Source: Acaudatibacter sp035532115 (lineage in GTDB: Bacteria; Pseudomonadota; Alphaproteobacteria; Caulobacterales; Caulobacteraceae). Taken from it: a DNA stretch of 64,000 bases. This document shows positions 16,428 to 24,724 of this stretch, one piece after another; the stretch's first letter is position 1, and each line of letters begins with the position of its first letter. A program made the position numbers and the translations under genes. The notes under the pieces are model-generated. The model made no database searches. It was not told the DNA's origin and saw nothing but the letters and a program-made list of their open reading frames with translations. The stretch is from NCBI GenBank assembly GCA_035532115.1, contig DATKRO010000104.1:88226-152225 (forward strand). Reading direction: 5' to 3'.

Positions 16428-17210
16428 ATGGTCCAGCTGATGCTGCCGAAGAACTCCAGGGTCGGCAAGGGCCGGCGCTGGCCTGCGCCGGCGGGCGCCG
16501 GGCGGGTCAAGCTGTTCCGGGTCTATCGCTACGATCCGGAGGGCGCCGGGAACCCGCGCTGGGACGAGTACGAGGTGGACGTGGACGCGTGCGGGCCGAT
16601 GGTTCTCGACGTGCTCATCCACGTCAAGAACACCATGGACGCGACGCTGGCCTTCCGCCGCTCCTGCCGCGAAGGCGTCTGCGGCTCGTGCGCCATGAAC
16701 ATCGGCGGCCGCAACACGCTGGCCTGCACCCACGGCTGGGCCGACATCCCCGGCGAGGCGGTGCAGGTGGCGCCGCTGCCCAGCCAGCCGGTGGTCAAGG
16801 ACCTGATCCCGGACCTGACGCTGTTCTACGCCCAGTACGCCTCGATCGAGCCATGGCTGCACACCAAGACGCCGCAGCCGCAGGACGAATGGCGCCAGGC
16901 GCCGGAAGATCGGGCGAGGCTCGACGGCCTCTACGAGTGCATCCTGTGCGCCTGCTGCACCACCGCCTGCCCCAGCTACTGGTGGAATCCGGAGCGCTAC
17001 CTGGGGCCGGCGACGCTGCTGCAGGCGCAGCGCTGGCTGGTCGACAGCCGCGACGAAGCCACCGGCGAGCGGCTCGACGCGCTGGAGGACCCGTTCAAGC
17101 TCTACCGCTGCCACACCATCATGAACTGCGCCCAGGTCTGCCCCAAGGGCCTCAACCCCGCCAAGGCCATCGCCGAGATCAAGAAGACGCTGGTGGAGCG
17201 CACGGTCTAG
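16428..17210 (+). CDS. sdhB: Succinate dehydrogenase iron-sulfur subunit SdhB
   Basis: A 260-residue protein with three Fe-S clusters: the [2Fe-2S] site CREGVCGSCAMNI, the [4Fe-4S] site CILCACCTTACPSYWW, and the [3Fe-4S] region CAQVCPKGLNPAKAI. It carries electrons from SdhA to the quinone site. It starts 8 bases after sdhA with a GGAG ribosome binding site. Confidence 0.97.
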   Translation: MVQLMLPKNSRVGKGRRWPAPAGAGRVKLFRVYRYDPEGAGNPRWDEYEVDVDACGPMVLDVLIHVKNTMDATLAFRRSCREGVCGSCAMNIGGRNTLACTHGWADIPGEAVQVAPLPSQPVVKDLIPDLTLFYAQYASIEPWLHTKTPQPQDEWRQAPEDRARLDGLYECILCACCTTACPSYWWNPERYLGPATLLQAQRWLVDSRDEATGERLDALEDPFKLYRCHTIMNCAQVCPKGLNPAKAIAEIKKTLVERTV

Positions 17211-17213
17211 GTT

Positions 17214-17591
17214 TCAGAGCGCCAGCTTCAGGCCGCACCACCGGGCGAAGTGGCGGAAGTCGCCGTCGCTGGCGATCAGAGCGACGTCGGCGTCGATGCA
17301 GCTCTGTGCGATCAGGGCGTCGGCAAGTTTCGCCTTGAGGCCTTTCGAAACCAAGAGATGGCGGTTGCTCCCGGCCCGCTCCCAATAGCCGTCGAGGATC
17401 GTCATCAGCGGCGCCTGGTGCAGCAAAGGCTCGAGCCCCGCGGCCCGGGGCCACCCTGAAAGCAACTCGGTCTTGACGGCCGGTGGCAGGCAAAGTTCCT
17501 GCGCCTGGAGCGCAACGCGAAGGCGCACCCTGTCGGCGGTGTCGGCGCCGCTAAGGAAGTTGATGATGCTGCTGGAATCGGCCGCAATCAA
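17214..17591 (-). CDS. vapC: VapC-family PIN-domain ribonuclease toxin
   Basis: A 125-residue PIN domain. Acidic metal-binding residues are visible in MIAADSSSIINFL (Asp5), VKTELL (Glu), KLADALIAQSC (Asp) and ALIASDGDFRHFA (Asp), the usual four-acid layout. It should cleave RNA when free of antitoxin. Its ATG overlaps the vapB stop by 4 bases. The gene is convergent with sdhB, only 3 bases apart. Confidence 0.9.
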   Translation of the reverse strand: MIAADSSSIINFLSGADTADRVRLRVALQAQELCLPPAVKTELLSGWPRAAGLEPLLHQAPLMTILDGYWERAGSNRHLLVSKGLKAKLADALIAQSCIDADVALIASDGDFRHFARWCGLKLAL

Positions 17592-17812
17592 TTTATGACG
17601 TTGCCGTGCTCGTCGAATTCACGGTCCTCGCGCAACTCGTCGAGGTCGAAGTCGAAGTGCAGCTTGCCCTCCAATTCCAGCATGCTGCGGCACCATTCCG
17701 CATGGTTGAGACGCTCCAGCGCCAAGCGGATCGTTTCTGTGACACCCTGTCCCGTATGGCCCATGGCTAGGTCCAGAACTGGTGCGGGGATGAATGCCGT
17801 AATCTTTCGCAT
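17588..17812 (-). CDS. vapB: VapB-family antitoxin
   Basis: A 74-residue antitoxin starting MRKITAFIPAPVLDLA. The N-terminal part should form a ribbon-helix-helix or similar DNA-binding fold, followed by TGQGVTETIRLALERL; the C-terminal acidic stretch (DFDLDELREDREFDEHGNV) is the toxin-binding tail. It is coupled to vapC by a 4-base overlap and divergent from the ferredoxin reductase. An upstream ATG at 17821 (three residues longer) is possible. Confidence 0.85.
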   Translation of the reverse strand: MRKITAFIPAPVLDLAMGHTGQGVTETIRLALERLNHAEWCRSMLELEGKLHFDFDLDELREDREFDEHGNVIN

Positions 17813-17909
17813 TTCACTCATACGGCGATACATGCCATACGGGGGGCGCGCACGCAATATGCGAGCCGAATAAGTTGACGCCACCGTCGTTTTTCTGCAT
17901 CGCACGCCC

Positions 17910-19142
17910 ATGACCGAAACCGGTGCAGGCGTCGTGATCGTGGGGGCGGGCCACGCCGGCGGCACGGCGGCGGCGCTGCTGCGCCAGTATGGCTACGCCG
18001 GCCCCATCACCCTGGTGGGCGACGAGCCGATCCCGCCTTACCAGCGGCCGCCGCTCTCCAAGGCCTGGCTGAAGGGCGAGGCCGACGCCGACGCCCTGGC
18101 GCTGCGTCCGCTCGGCTTCTATGGCCAGCAGTCCATCGAGCTGATCCTGGGCGCCTGCGTCACGGCCGTGGACCGCCAGGCGCGGCGCGTGCGCCTCGCC
18201 GACGGCCGTTCGCTCGCTTACGAGCAGCTGATCCTCGCCACCGGCAGCCGGGCGCGGCCCCTGCCGATCCCCGGGGCGGACCTGAAGGGCGTGCTCTTCC
18301 TGCGCTCCGCGGCGGACGCCGAGCAGCTGAAGGCGGCGCTCGGACCCGGCAAGCGGCTGGCGGTGATCGGCGGCGGCTACATCGGCCTCGAGGCCGCCGC
18401 CTCGAGCCGGGCGCTCGGCGCCGAGGTGACGCTGCTGGAGCGCGAGCCGCGCATCCTCGCCCGCGTCGGCTGCGAGACGCTGTCGCGCTTCTTCCAGGCC
18501 TATCACGAGGCGCGCGGCGTCCGCTTCGAACTCGGCGCCGCCCCGGCGGCCTTCGAGGGCGAAGCCGGGCGGCTGACCGGCGTCGCCCTGGCGGACGGCC
18601 GCGTCATCGCCTGCGACGAGGCCCTGATCGGGGTGGGCGTCATTCGCAACGACGAGCTCGCCAGCAACGCCGGCCTCGCCTGCGACGGCGGCATCGTCGT
18701 CGATGCAGGCGCGCGCACGGCCGACCCGGCGATCTGGGCCATCGGCGACGTCACCCACCGGCCGCTGCCGCTCTATGACCGCATGGTCCGCCTGGAGAGC
18801 GTCGCCAATGCCCTGGAGCAGGCCAAGCAGGCGGCCGGGGCGATCGCCGGCCGTCCGCCGCCGCCGCCTGAAGTCACCTGGAACTGGTCCGACCAGTACG
18901 ACATCAAGCTTCAGTTCGCGGGCCTAGCCTTCGACGCCGACGAGATACTGGTGCGCGGCGATCCGGCGACGGCGAGGTTCGCGGTGTTTCACCTCAAGGG
19001 CGAGGTGATCCGCGCCGTGGAGGCGGTCAACGCCCCGGCCGAGTTCATGGCGGCGCGGCAGCTGATCGGGTCACAAAGGCGCATAGATCGCGCGAGGCTT
19101 GCCGACCCGGCAGTTTCCATGAAAGAGGTCGCGGCCAGCTAG
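17910..19142 (+). CDS. FAD-dependent ferredoxin (rubredoxin-type) reductase
   Basis: A 410-residue NAD(P)H-dependent reductase of the CamA/ThcD/PuxA class that feeds electrons to [2Fe-2S] ferredoxins for P450s. The FAD motif is VIVGAGHAGGTAAALLRQ near the N-terminus, the NAD(P)H motif is VIGGGYIGLEAAASSRALGA, and the second FAD contact is DPAIWAIGDV. PYQRPPLSKAWL is the classic early block. It is followed after 14 bases by a ferredoxin gene. A CYP153 gene at 42.2 kb is a plausible terminal oxidase partner. Confidence 0.9.
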   Translation: MTETGAGVVIVGAGHAGGTAAALLRQYGYAGPITLVGDEPIPPYQRPPLSKAWLKGEADADALALRPLGFYGQQSIELILGACVTAVDRQARRVRLADGRSLAYEQLILATGSRARPLPIPGADLKGVLFLRSAADAEQLKAALGPGKRLAVIGGGYIGLEAAASSRALGAEVTLLEREPRILARVGCETLSRFFQAYHEARGVRFELGAAPAAFEGEAGRLTGVALADGRVIACDEALIGVGVIRNDELASNAGLACDGGIVVDAGARTADPAIWAIGDVTHRPLPLYDRMVRLESVANALEQAKQAAGAIAGRPPPPPEVTWNWSDQYDIKLQFAGLAFDADEILVRGDPATARFAVFHLKGEVIRAVEAVNAPAEFMAARQLIGSQRRIDRARLADPAVSMKEVAAS

Positions 19143-19156
19143 CCAGCGGGGAGTGG

Positions 19157-19477
19157 ATGGCCAAGATCACCTACATCGAGTTCAACGGCAAAGAGCATGT
19201 CGTGGACGTCAAGACCGGCCTTTCGGTGATGGAAGGGGCGGTGAAGAACAACATCCCGGGCATCGACGCCGACTGCGGCGGCGCCTGCGCCTGCGCCACC
19301 TGCCACGTCTATGTGGAGGCGCCCTGGCGCGACCGGACCGGGGCGCAGTCGGCCATGGAGGAATCGATGCTGGATTTCGCCGAGAACGTCGAACCCAACT
19401 CGCGCCTCTCCTGTCAGATCAAGGTCAGCGACGACCTCGACGGCCTCGTCGTGCGCATGCCCGAGAGCCAGCACTAG
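19157..19477 (+). CDS. [2Fe-2S] ferredoxin (adrenodoxin/putidaredoxin type)
   Basis: A 106-residue ferredoxin. Cluster ligands are in DADCGGACACATCHVYV plus the later RLSCQIKV Cys, the pattern C-x5-C-x2-C-xn-C of vertebrate-type ferredoxins. It is probably co-transcribed with the reductase just upstream and may supply electrons to a P450 or to Fe-S assembly. Confidence 0.93.
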   Translation: MAKITYIEFNGKEHVVDVKTGLSVMEGAVKNNIPGIDADCGGACACATCHVYVEAPWRDRTGAQSAMEESMLDFAENVEPNSRLSCQIKVSDDLDGLVVRMPESQH

Positions 19478-19492
19478 CGGCGTCGCACCGCC

Positions 19493-21805
19493 TCAGAACA
19501 GCTCCGGCGCGCCGGCGGCCTGGGCCGCGGCCTCCGGCAGATGGCAGGTGAAGGTCGAGCCGGCGCCCGGTTCGCTCTCCAGCGCCACCCAGCCGCCGTG
19601 CAGCTCCACTAGCGATTTCACCAGCGCCAGACCGAGGCCCGGGCCGCCGCGGTCGCGGCCGATGAACCGGTCGAAGATGTGCGCCTGGACGTGGAAAGGG
19701 ATGCCGCGGCCGCTGTCGCAGACCGAGAGGCGCACCTCGCCGGGCGCGCTTGCGGCGGTCAGGCGCACCGTTCCGCCGGCGGGCGTCTGGCGCAGGGCGT
19801 TCTCCATCAGATGATCCAGCGTCTGGCCAAGGCGGCGCGCATCGCCCCTGAGCATGCCGACCTCGCCCGCGCTCGCCACGGCCAGTTCGACCCCCGCCAT
19901 CGCCGCCGCGCCGCGCCAGCGCTCCGCCGCCGCGTCGAGCAGGGCGGCGACATCGACGTCCTCGAGATCGAGCCCCATCTCGCCGGCGTCGATCTGGGCG
20001 ATGTCGAGGACGTCGTCGATGGAGCGGGCGAGCTGGGTCGCCGCGGCGCGCACCGCCGCGACGTGGCCGCGGCCGCGCTCGGTCAGCCCTTCGCCGGACC
20101 GCTCCAGGAGTTCGGAATAGCCGATGATGGTGGTGAGCGGGGTGCGCAGCTCGTAGGAGACGTTGCCGACGAAATCGCGTTTCAGCCGCTCGGCCTCGGC
20201 GAGCGCCGCCTCGCGGTCGCGCAGCGCCCCTTCCAGACGGCGCGTGTCGGTGACGTCGGCGAAGCCGATCAGGGTGGCCCCGTCCGGCAGCGGGCGCGAC
20301 TGGAAAGCGACGATGCGCCGGTCGGCGGTGATCAGCTCGGCCGAAACCGGCGCGCGCGCCCGAGGCTCCGGATCGGCCACCCGCCCCTTCAGGTCGCGCC
20401 AGAACTGCCGGTCGTGCAGGCGCGGCAGGCAAAGCTCCACCACCCCTTCGAAATCGGCGGCGGCGCCCAGCTCGGCGTCGCTGACGTTCCAGAAGCGCTC
20501 GAAGGCCTCGTTGTGCAGCTTCAGCCGTCCGTCCGCGCCGAACACCGCCACCGCGTCGGTGAGCTTGTCCAGCGTCGCCTGCTGCACCTGGATCTGGGCG
20601 TTGAACTCGGCCTTCAGCTTCAGCTCGTCGGTGATGTCGGAGAACAGCAGCAACAGGCCGCCCCAGGGGTGGGGCTGGCGCACCACCCTGAGGGTGCGCG
20701 CGCCCGGCAGGGGCCACAGATCCTCCGCCGCGGCCAGGGATTCGTAGGCGCCCAGCTGGGCGGCCTTCCACTTCGAGTAGTCGACTGTCTCCGGCAGCCG
20801 CCGGCGCTGGCGCAGCCGGTCGAGCAGCTCGCCATGGCTCGGCCGCTCGGCCAGCCAGGCCAGCTCCAGGCCCCAGAGGGCGGCGAAGGCGGTGTTGTGG
20901 AAGGCCAGGCGCCGGTCGGCGCCGAAAATCGCCACCCCCTCGCGGATCTGGTCGAGCGTGCGGTCCTGCGCCTCGCCCTGGCGCCTCAGGCTCTCGGCGG
21001 TCGCCTCGGCTTCGGTGACGTCCTCGGCCCAGACGCCGACCCCGCCGCCGGCGAGCGGCTGGGCGATCAGCCGCAGGGCGCGCGGCCGCCCGGCGACGCC
21101 GGCGCGGCGCGTGGCCTCGCGCCTCTGGCCCGCCCTGGCCGCCTCGCGGGCCAGGTCGTCGGCGGCCTTGTCGAAGGTGAGGCCGCGGGCCAGGGCGGAC
21201 TCCAGGCTGTCGGCCCCGGCGGCGGCGAGCCAGGCGCGGTTGACGAAGACGGGCGCCCCATCCGCCGCGGCGATCCAGGCCGGCTCGTCGCGGGCGTCGA
21301 AGAAGGCCGCCAGGCGGGCCGCCGTCGGCGATGGCGGCTCGGCGGCAGGCGCGGGCGAGAGCCTCAGCCAGGCGAGCGCGCCGCCGCAGCGGCCCTCGAC
21401 GCGCACCGCCCCGGCCGCGCCGCGCGCCTCGAAGGCGCAGGGCTCGCCCGCCTCGGCGAGCGCCGCCAGCGCCTGCGCGTGCGCGGGGTCGGCCCCGGCG
21501 AGTCCGGCGACCAGGGCCTCGGCGCCGGCGTCTTCCTGCCCCAGCACGGCGGCGCAGGCGGCCAGAGCGTCCGCGCCGGCGACGAGGCGCGCGCCGCCCG
21601 CCTCCAGGACCAGGATCGCCGTCTCGAAGACTTCGGCCGCCGATTGCGCCGCGCCGTCGCGAAGCTTCGCCTCGGCCAGCTGCGATCGCAAAGCCGCGGC
21701 CGCCCGCTCGTCGGCGCGCCGCGAGGCCAAGGCCCAGAGGGCGGAGCTGATCGCCAGGCTGACCGCGCCGGCGCAAGCCGCGAGCAGCAACGCCTGAGGA
21801 TCCAT
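19493..21805 (-). CDS. divL: DivL-like PAS-domain histidine-kinase homologue with Tyr at the phospho-site
   Basis: A 770-residue protein with an N-terminal membrane segment (residues 6-28), several PAS-like regions (about 165-265, 285-395 and 410-520), and a HisKA/HATPase core. The H-box reads DFVGNVSYELRTPLTTI, with Tyr551 where His is expected. The HATPase motifs are HLMENALRQTP, DSGRGIPFH and GGPGLGLALV. In Caulobacter DivL (769 residues, Tyr550) this Tyr protein promotes CckA-CtrA signalling and is essential. The near-identical length and Tyr position make the assignment strong. It is convergent with the ferredoxin gene. Confidence 0.9.
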   Translation of the reverse strand: MDPQALLLAACAGAVSLAISSALWALASRRADERAAAALRSQLAEAKLRDGAAQSAAEVFETAILVLEAGGARLVAGADALAACAAVLGQEDAGAEALVAGLAGADPAHAQALAALAEAGEPCAFEARGAAGAVRVEGRCGGALAWLRLSPAPAAEPPSPTAARLAAFFDARDEPAWIAAADGAPVFVNRAWLAAAGADSLESALARGLTFDKAADDLAREAARAGQRREATRRAGVAGRPRALRLIAQPLAGGGVGVWAEDVTEAEATAESLRRQGEAQDRTLDQIREGVAIFGADRRLAFHNTAFAALWGLELAWLAERPSHGELLDRLRQRRRLPETVDYSKWKAAQLGAYESLAAAEDLWPLPGARTLRVVRQPHPWGGLLLLFSDITDELKLKAEFNAQIQVQQATLDKLTDAVAVFGADGRLKLHNEAFERFWNVSDAELGAAADFEGVVELCLPRLHDRQFWRDLKGRVADPEPRARAPVSAELITADRRIVAFQSRPLPDGATLIGFADVTDTRRLEGALRDREAALAEAERLKRDFVGNVSYELRTPLTTIIGYSELLERSGEGLTERGRGHVAAVRAAATQLARSIDDVLDIAQIDAGEMGLDLEDVDVAALLDAAAERWRGAAAMAGVELAVASAGEVGMLRGDARRLGQTLDHLMENALRQTPAGGTVRLTAASAPGEVRLSVCDSGRGIPFHVQAHIFDRFIGRDRGGPGLGLALVKSLVELHGGWVALESEPGAGSTFTCHLPEAAAQAAGAPELF

Positions 21806-21923
21806 CCAGCCCGCCCCGAATCAACTCGTCCGGAGCATAGGCGCGAGGCGCCTCGCTGGCGACGCGTCAGCGCCGGGCGCCCGCGCCATTCCGCGGCCGG
21901 CGCGTCTGGGGCATGATGGGGCG

Positions 21924-22496
21924 ATGAACGCCATCCTCTATCCGGTGGCCCCGAGCGCCGAGGCGGCCCTGGGCAGGCCGCTCGGGCGGGCGGCGCGCCA
22001 GCGCGAGGCGGCGGCGCTCGCCGGCGAGGCGGTGCATTTCGTCTCCGAGGACGTCGGCCCCGCCTACGCCAGCCGCGACGCGGCGCTCGACGCGTGGGCA
22101 GGGCGCGTGGACGACGAACGGCCGGGCAAGGCGGCGCAGCCGGCACTGGAGGATCGCTTCTGCGCCCTGCGCGAGGTGACGACCGGCGCCGCCGCGCCGC
22201 CGCCGCGCGAGCCTGCGTTCGCCGACGGCCGCCGCTGGCCGCCCCCGGCCGCGCGACCGGCGGCGACGGCGTTCCGGCTTTCGGTTTCCTATTGGCGCGT
22301 CGGCGGCGGCGACGCCAGCATCGACCAGGCCCGCGCCGCGCGCCGCCGGCCCGAGGCCGCCGGGCTCGAGGCCGGTGAACTGAGGGCGATGGCCCGCCAG
22401 CCGCTGCGCCCGGTGAAGCCGCAGCAGCCGCTCGACGTCGGACTCTTCGAGTCGCCCGCGCCGGAAGCGCCGCACATCCTGATCCCGGACGATTGA
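21924..22496 (+). CDS. Conserved hypothetical protein
   Basis: A 190-residue protein, Ala/Arg/Pro-rich but with ordered blocks (GEAVHFVSEDVGPAYASRDAALDAW near residue 33; AFRLSVSYWRVGGG near 120). No signal peptide or membrane segment. It is divergent from divL with its ATG at 21924. I do not recognise a family; the composition suggests a lineage-restricted protein. Confidence 0.6.
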   Translation: MNAILYPVAPSAEAALGRPLGRAARQREAAALAGEAVHFVSEDVGPAYASRDAALDAWAGRVDDERPGKAAQPALEDRFCALREVTTGAAAPPPREPAFADGRRWPPPAARPAATAFRLSVSYWRVGGGDASIDQARAARRRPEAAGLEAGELRAMARQPLRPVKPQQPLDVGLFESPAPEAPHILIPDD

Positions 22497-22569
22497 GCCG
22501 GCGAAAATGCTTCGCCAACGGCGCGGCGCATGCCAGGCTCGCCACCACCCCCGGGGGAGGACGAGATCG

Positions 22570-22977
22570 ATGCAAACGCACGCGCTGGTGGCGGTGGTGA
22601 GCTTGCTGGCCCTGCTGGTCTATTTCTACATGAGCCTGCGGGTGGGGCGCGCCCGCTCCAGATACAAGATCGCCGCGCCCGCGGTCACCGGCGATCCGAA
22701 CTTCGAGCGCGACTACCGCATCCAGATGAACACCCTGGAATGGCTGCCGCTGTTCCTGGTGTCGCTGTGGCTGTTCGCCATCTATTGGAATTCAGACCTG
22801 ATCGCCTCGCTGATCGGGCTCGTCTGGATCGTCGGACGCATCCTCTACATGACCGGCTACGCGCGGGCGGCCAAGGACCGGGAGCTGGGATTCATGATCC
22901 AGGCGCTGGCGGCCGGCGTGCTGCTGTTCGGCGCGCTCGGCCGCGCCATCTGGATCGCGCTGCGGCTCGGGATCTGA
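22570..22977 (+). CDS. MAPEG family membrane protein
   Basis: A 135-residue four-helix membrane protein of the MAPEG (eicosanoid/glutathione metabolism) class. It shows NFERDYRIQMNTLEWLPLFL, the conserved RxxxNxxE region, and LIGLVWIVGRILYMTGYA. Bacterial members are often glutathione-dependent transferases or peroxidases, but the substrate is unknown. The ATG at 22570 has GGAGG upstream. Confidence 0.88.
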   Translation: MQTHALVAVVSLLALLVYFYMSLRVGRARSRYKIAAPAVTGDPNFERDYRIQMNTLEWLPLFLVSLWLFAIYWNSDLIASLIGLVWIVGRILYMTGYARAAKDRELGFMIQALAAGVLLFGALGRAIWIALRLGI

Positions 22978-23104
22978 GCGTCGGCGGCGGCGGTTGTCAG
23001 CAGCCGCGCGTGTACGCTGCTAACTAGCTGGATTCACGGAACTTTCCGAATTGGAAGCGCATTGATTCACCCCTAGCGTGGCTTGACGCGATTCGGAGGG
23101 CGGG

Positions 23105-23374
23105 ATGTCGCAGACGGATTTCTCCAGTCAGCTCTCGGGCAAGCGGCTCACCACCGCCGAGGTGATCTACTACATGCCCGACCACCCCAGCCTGTTGCAG
23201 CGGTTCCTCTGGCAGACCCTGGATCTGCCGCCGGAGTTCCCGCGCGTGCACCAGTTCCTGATCTTCTGGCGCCGCGAGATCGACGCGGTGATCCACTCGG
23301 TCACCTGCTCGGCGCCTGGCCTGGTGCAGCCGGCCCGGCTCGAACTCAGGCGCGAGGTCGCGACCTTGCACTGA
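23105..23374 (+). CDS. usg: Usg family protein
   Basis: An 89-residue protein matching the small Usg family found near tryptophan genes in alphaproteobacteria: SQLSGKRLTTAEVIYYMPDHP, LLQRFLWQTLDLPPEFPRVH and FLIFWRREIDAVIHSV. The family has no established function. It is preceded by a gap of about 125 bases and followed by a lipoprotein gene. Confidence 0.82.
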   Translation: MSQTDFSSQLSGKRLTTAEVIYYMPDHPSLLQRFLWQTLDLPPEFPRVHQFLIFWRREIDAVIHSVTCSAPGLVQPARLELRREVATLH

Positions 23375-23485
23375 ACCGGCGCCTGGCGGGAACGTTAGAC
23401 GAGGCGCCGGAACAGGAGTTTCACCAGACGCGCCGTGCAGCTACTGTCGGCCCCACGAGGGAAGCGGCCGCCAAGGACCATCGCC

Positions 23486-24058
23486 ATGAAAGCCCGACGA
23501 TCAGCCGTCGCCCTCGCCACCGCCCTCGGCCTCGCCCTGGGCCTCGCCGCCTGCGAGACGGCCACGCCCTATCAGCCGCTGTCGCCCCACAACGCCGTCT
23601 CCGGCGGTTTCACCGACCAGCGGCTGGACGCGAACCATTTTCGCATCAGCTTCCGCGGCAACGACATGACCTCGCGCCGTCGGGTGGAGACCTATCTGCT
23701 CTACCGCGCCGCCGAACTGACCGTGGCCCAGGGCTTCGACTGGTTCCAGATGGTCGAGCGGCACACCAGCGCCGACCGCCAGGGCTGGATCGAGCCCGAT
23801 CCGTTCTACGGCCCCGGCTATCCCTGGGGCTTCTGGCGTCCGTACTGGCGCTTCCATGGCGCCTGGGGCTGGCGCACCTGGGATCCCTACTGGGGCGGAC
23901 CGTTCTGGGGCGGCTACGACGTCCAGACCGTCGATCAGTATGACGCCAGCGCCGAGATCGCCGTCTACCATGGGCCCAAGCCCGTCGCCGATCCCAAGGC
24001 CTTCGATGCGCGCCAGGTGATGGCGAACCTCGGGCCGAGCATCGTGCGGCCCAAGTAG
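23486..24058 (+). CDS. CC0125/CC1285-type lipoprotein
   Basis: A 190-residue lipoprotein with the lipobox LGLAAC (Cys23) after a short signal peptide. The mature part has FRISFRGNDMTSRRRVETYLLYRAAELTV, the conserved core of this Caulobacterales lipoprotein family, and a Trp/Gly/Tyr-rich C-terminus (FYGPGYPWGFWRPYWRF). Probably anchored to the outer membrane; role unknown. The ATG at 23486 is chosen for the signal peptide. Confidence 0.82.
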   Translation: MKARRSAVALATALGLALGLAACETATPYQPLSPHNAVSGGFTDQRLDANHFRISFRGNDMTSRRRVETYLLYRAAELTVAQGFDWFQMVERHTSADRQGWIEPDPFYGPGYPWGFWRPYWRFHGAWGWRTWDPYWGGPFWGGYDVQTVDQYDASAEIAVYHGPKPVADPKAFDARQVMANLGPSIVRPK

Positions 24059-24070
24059 GGACGGGAGGGG

Positions 24071-24724
24071 GTGGCGCGGCGGGGCGATGCGCGCGGGGCC
24101 GTGCAGATCCGCGCCGTGACCAGGGCCGACCTGGCGGCGCTCTACCGCATCGCCCTGCTCACCGGCGACGCCGGCGCCGATGCTTCGGCTCTCTATCGCG
24201 ACGGCGATCTCGTCGGCCACGTCTTCGCCGCGCCCTATGCCGTACTGGAGCCGGACGCCGGGCTGGTGGCGCAGGACGACGAGGGCGTTGGCGGCTACAT
24301 CCTGGGCGCACGCGACACCCTGGCGTTCGAGGCGAAGCTGGAGGCCCAGTGGTGGCCGGGGCTGCGCGAACGCTACCCGGCGCCTGGCGGCGAGCCCGGC
24401 CTCTGGGGCGAGGACGAGGCGCGCAGCTTCCAGATCCACCATCCGCGGCCCCCGCCCGCCCGCATCACCGGCCCCTACCCCTCGCACCTGCACATCGACC
24501 TCCTGCCGCGGCTGCAGGGGCGCGGGCTCGGCAAGGCGCTGATGGACCGCTGGCTCGCCCTGATGCGCGCCGCCGGCTCGCGCGGCGTCCATCTCGGCGT
24601 CAGCCGCCAGAACGCCCGGGCGATCCGGTTCTATCGCTCCTACGGCTTCGAGGAATTCCGGTTTCCCAAGGCGCGGGCCGGCGCGGGCGGGCTATACTTC
24701 GTGATGGACTTGCGCCGCTACTGA
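24071..24724 (+). CDS. GNAT acetyltransferase related to the O-GlcNAcase C-terminal domain
   Basis: A 217-residue GNAT protein. It has IRAVTRADLAALYRIALLTGDAG, VFAAPYAVLEPDAG, DEGVGGYILGARDTLAF, WWPGLRERYP and HLHIDLLPRLQGRGLGKALM, with an intact acetyl-CoA loop (QGRGLGK). The order and spacing, including the insert before the central strands, resemble the acetyltransferase-like domain at the C-terminus of animal O-GlcNAcase. It is convergent with, and overlaps by 7 bases, a GH84 gene, the other O-GlcNAcase domain. The GTG start at 24071 follows GGGAGGGG; GTG at 24101 is an alternative. Confidence 0.85.
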   Translation: MARRGDARGAVQIRAVTRADLAALYRIALLTGDAGADASALYRDGDLVGHVFAAPYAVLEPDAGLVAQDDEGVGGYILGARDTLAFEAKLEAQWWPGLRERYPAPGGEPGLWGEDEARSFQIHHPRPPPARITGPYPSHLHIDLLPRLQGRGLGKALMDRWLALMRAAGSRGVHLGVSRQNARAIRFYRSYGFEEFRFPKARAGAGGLYFVMDLRRY

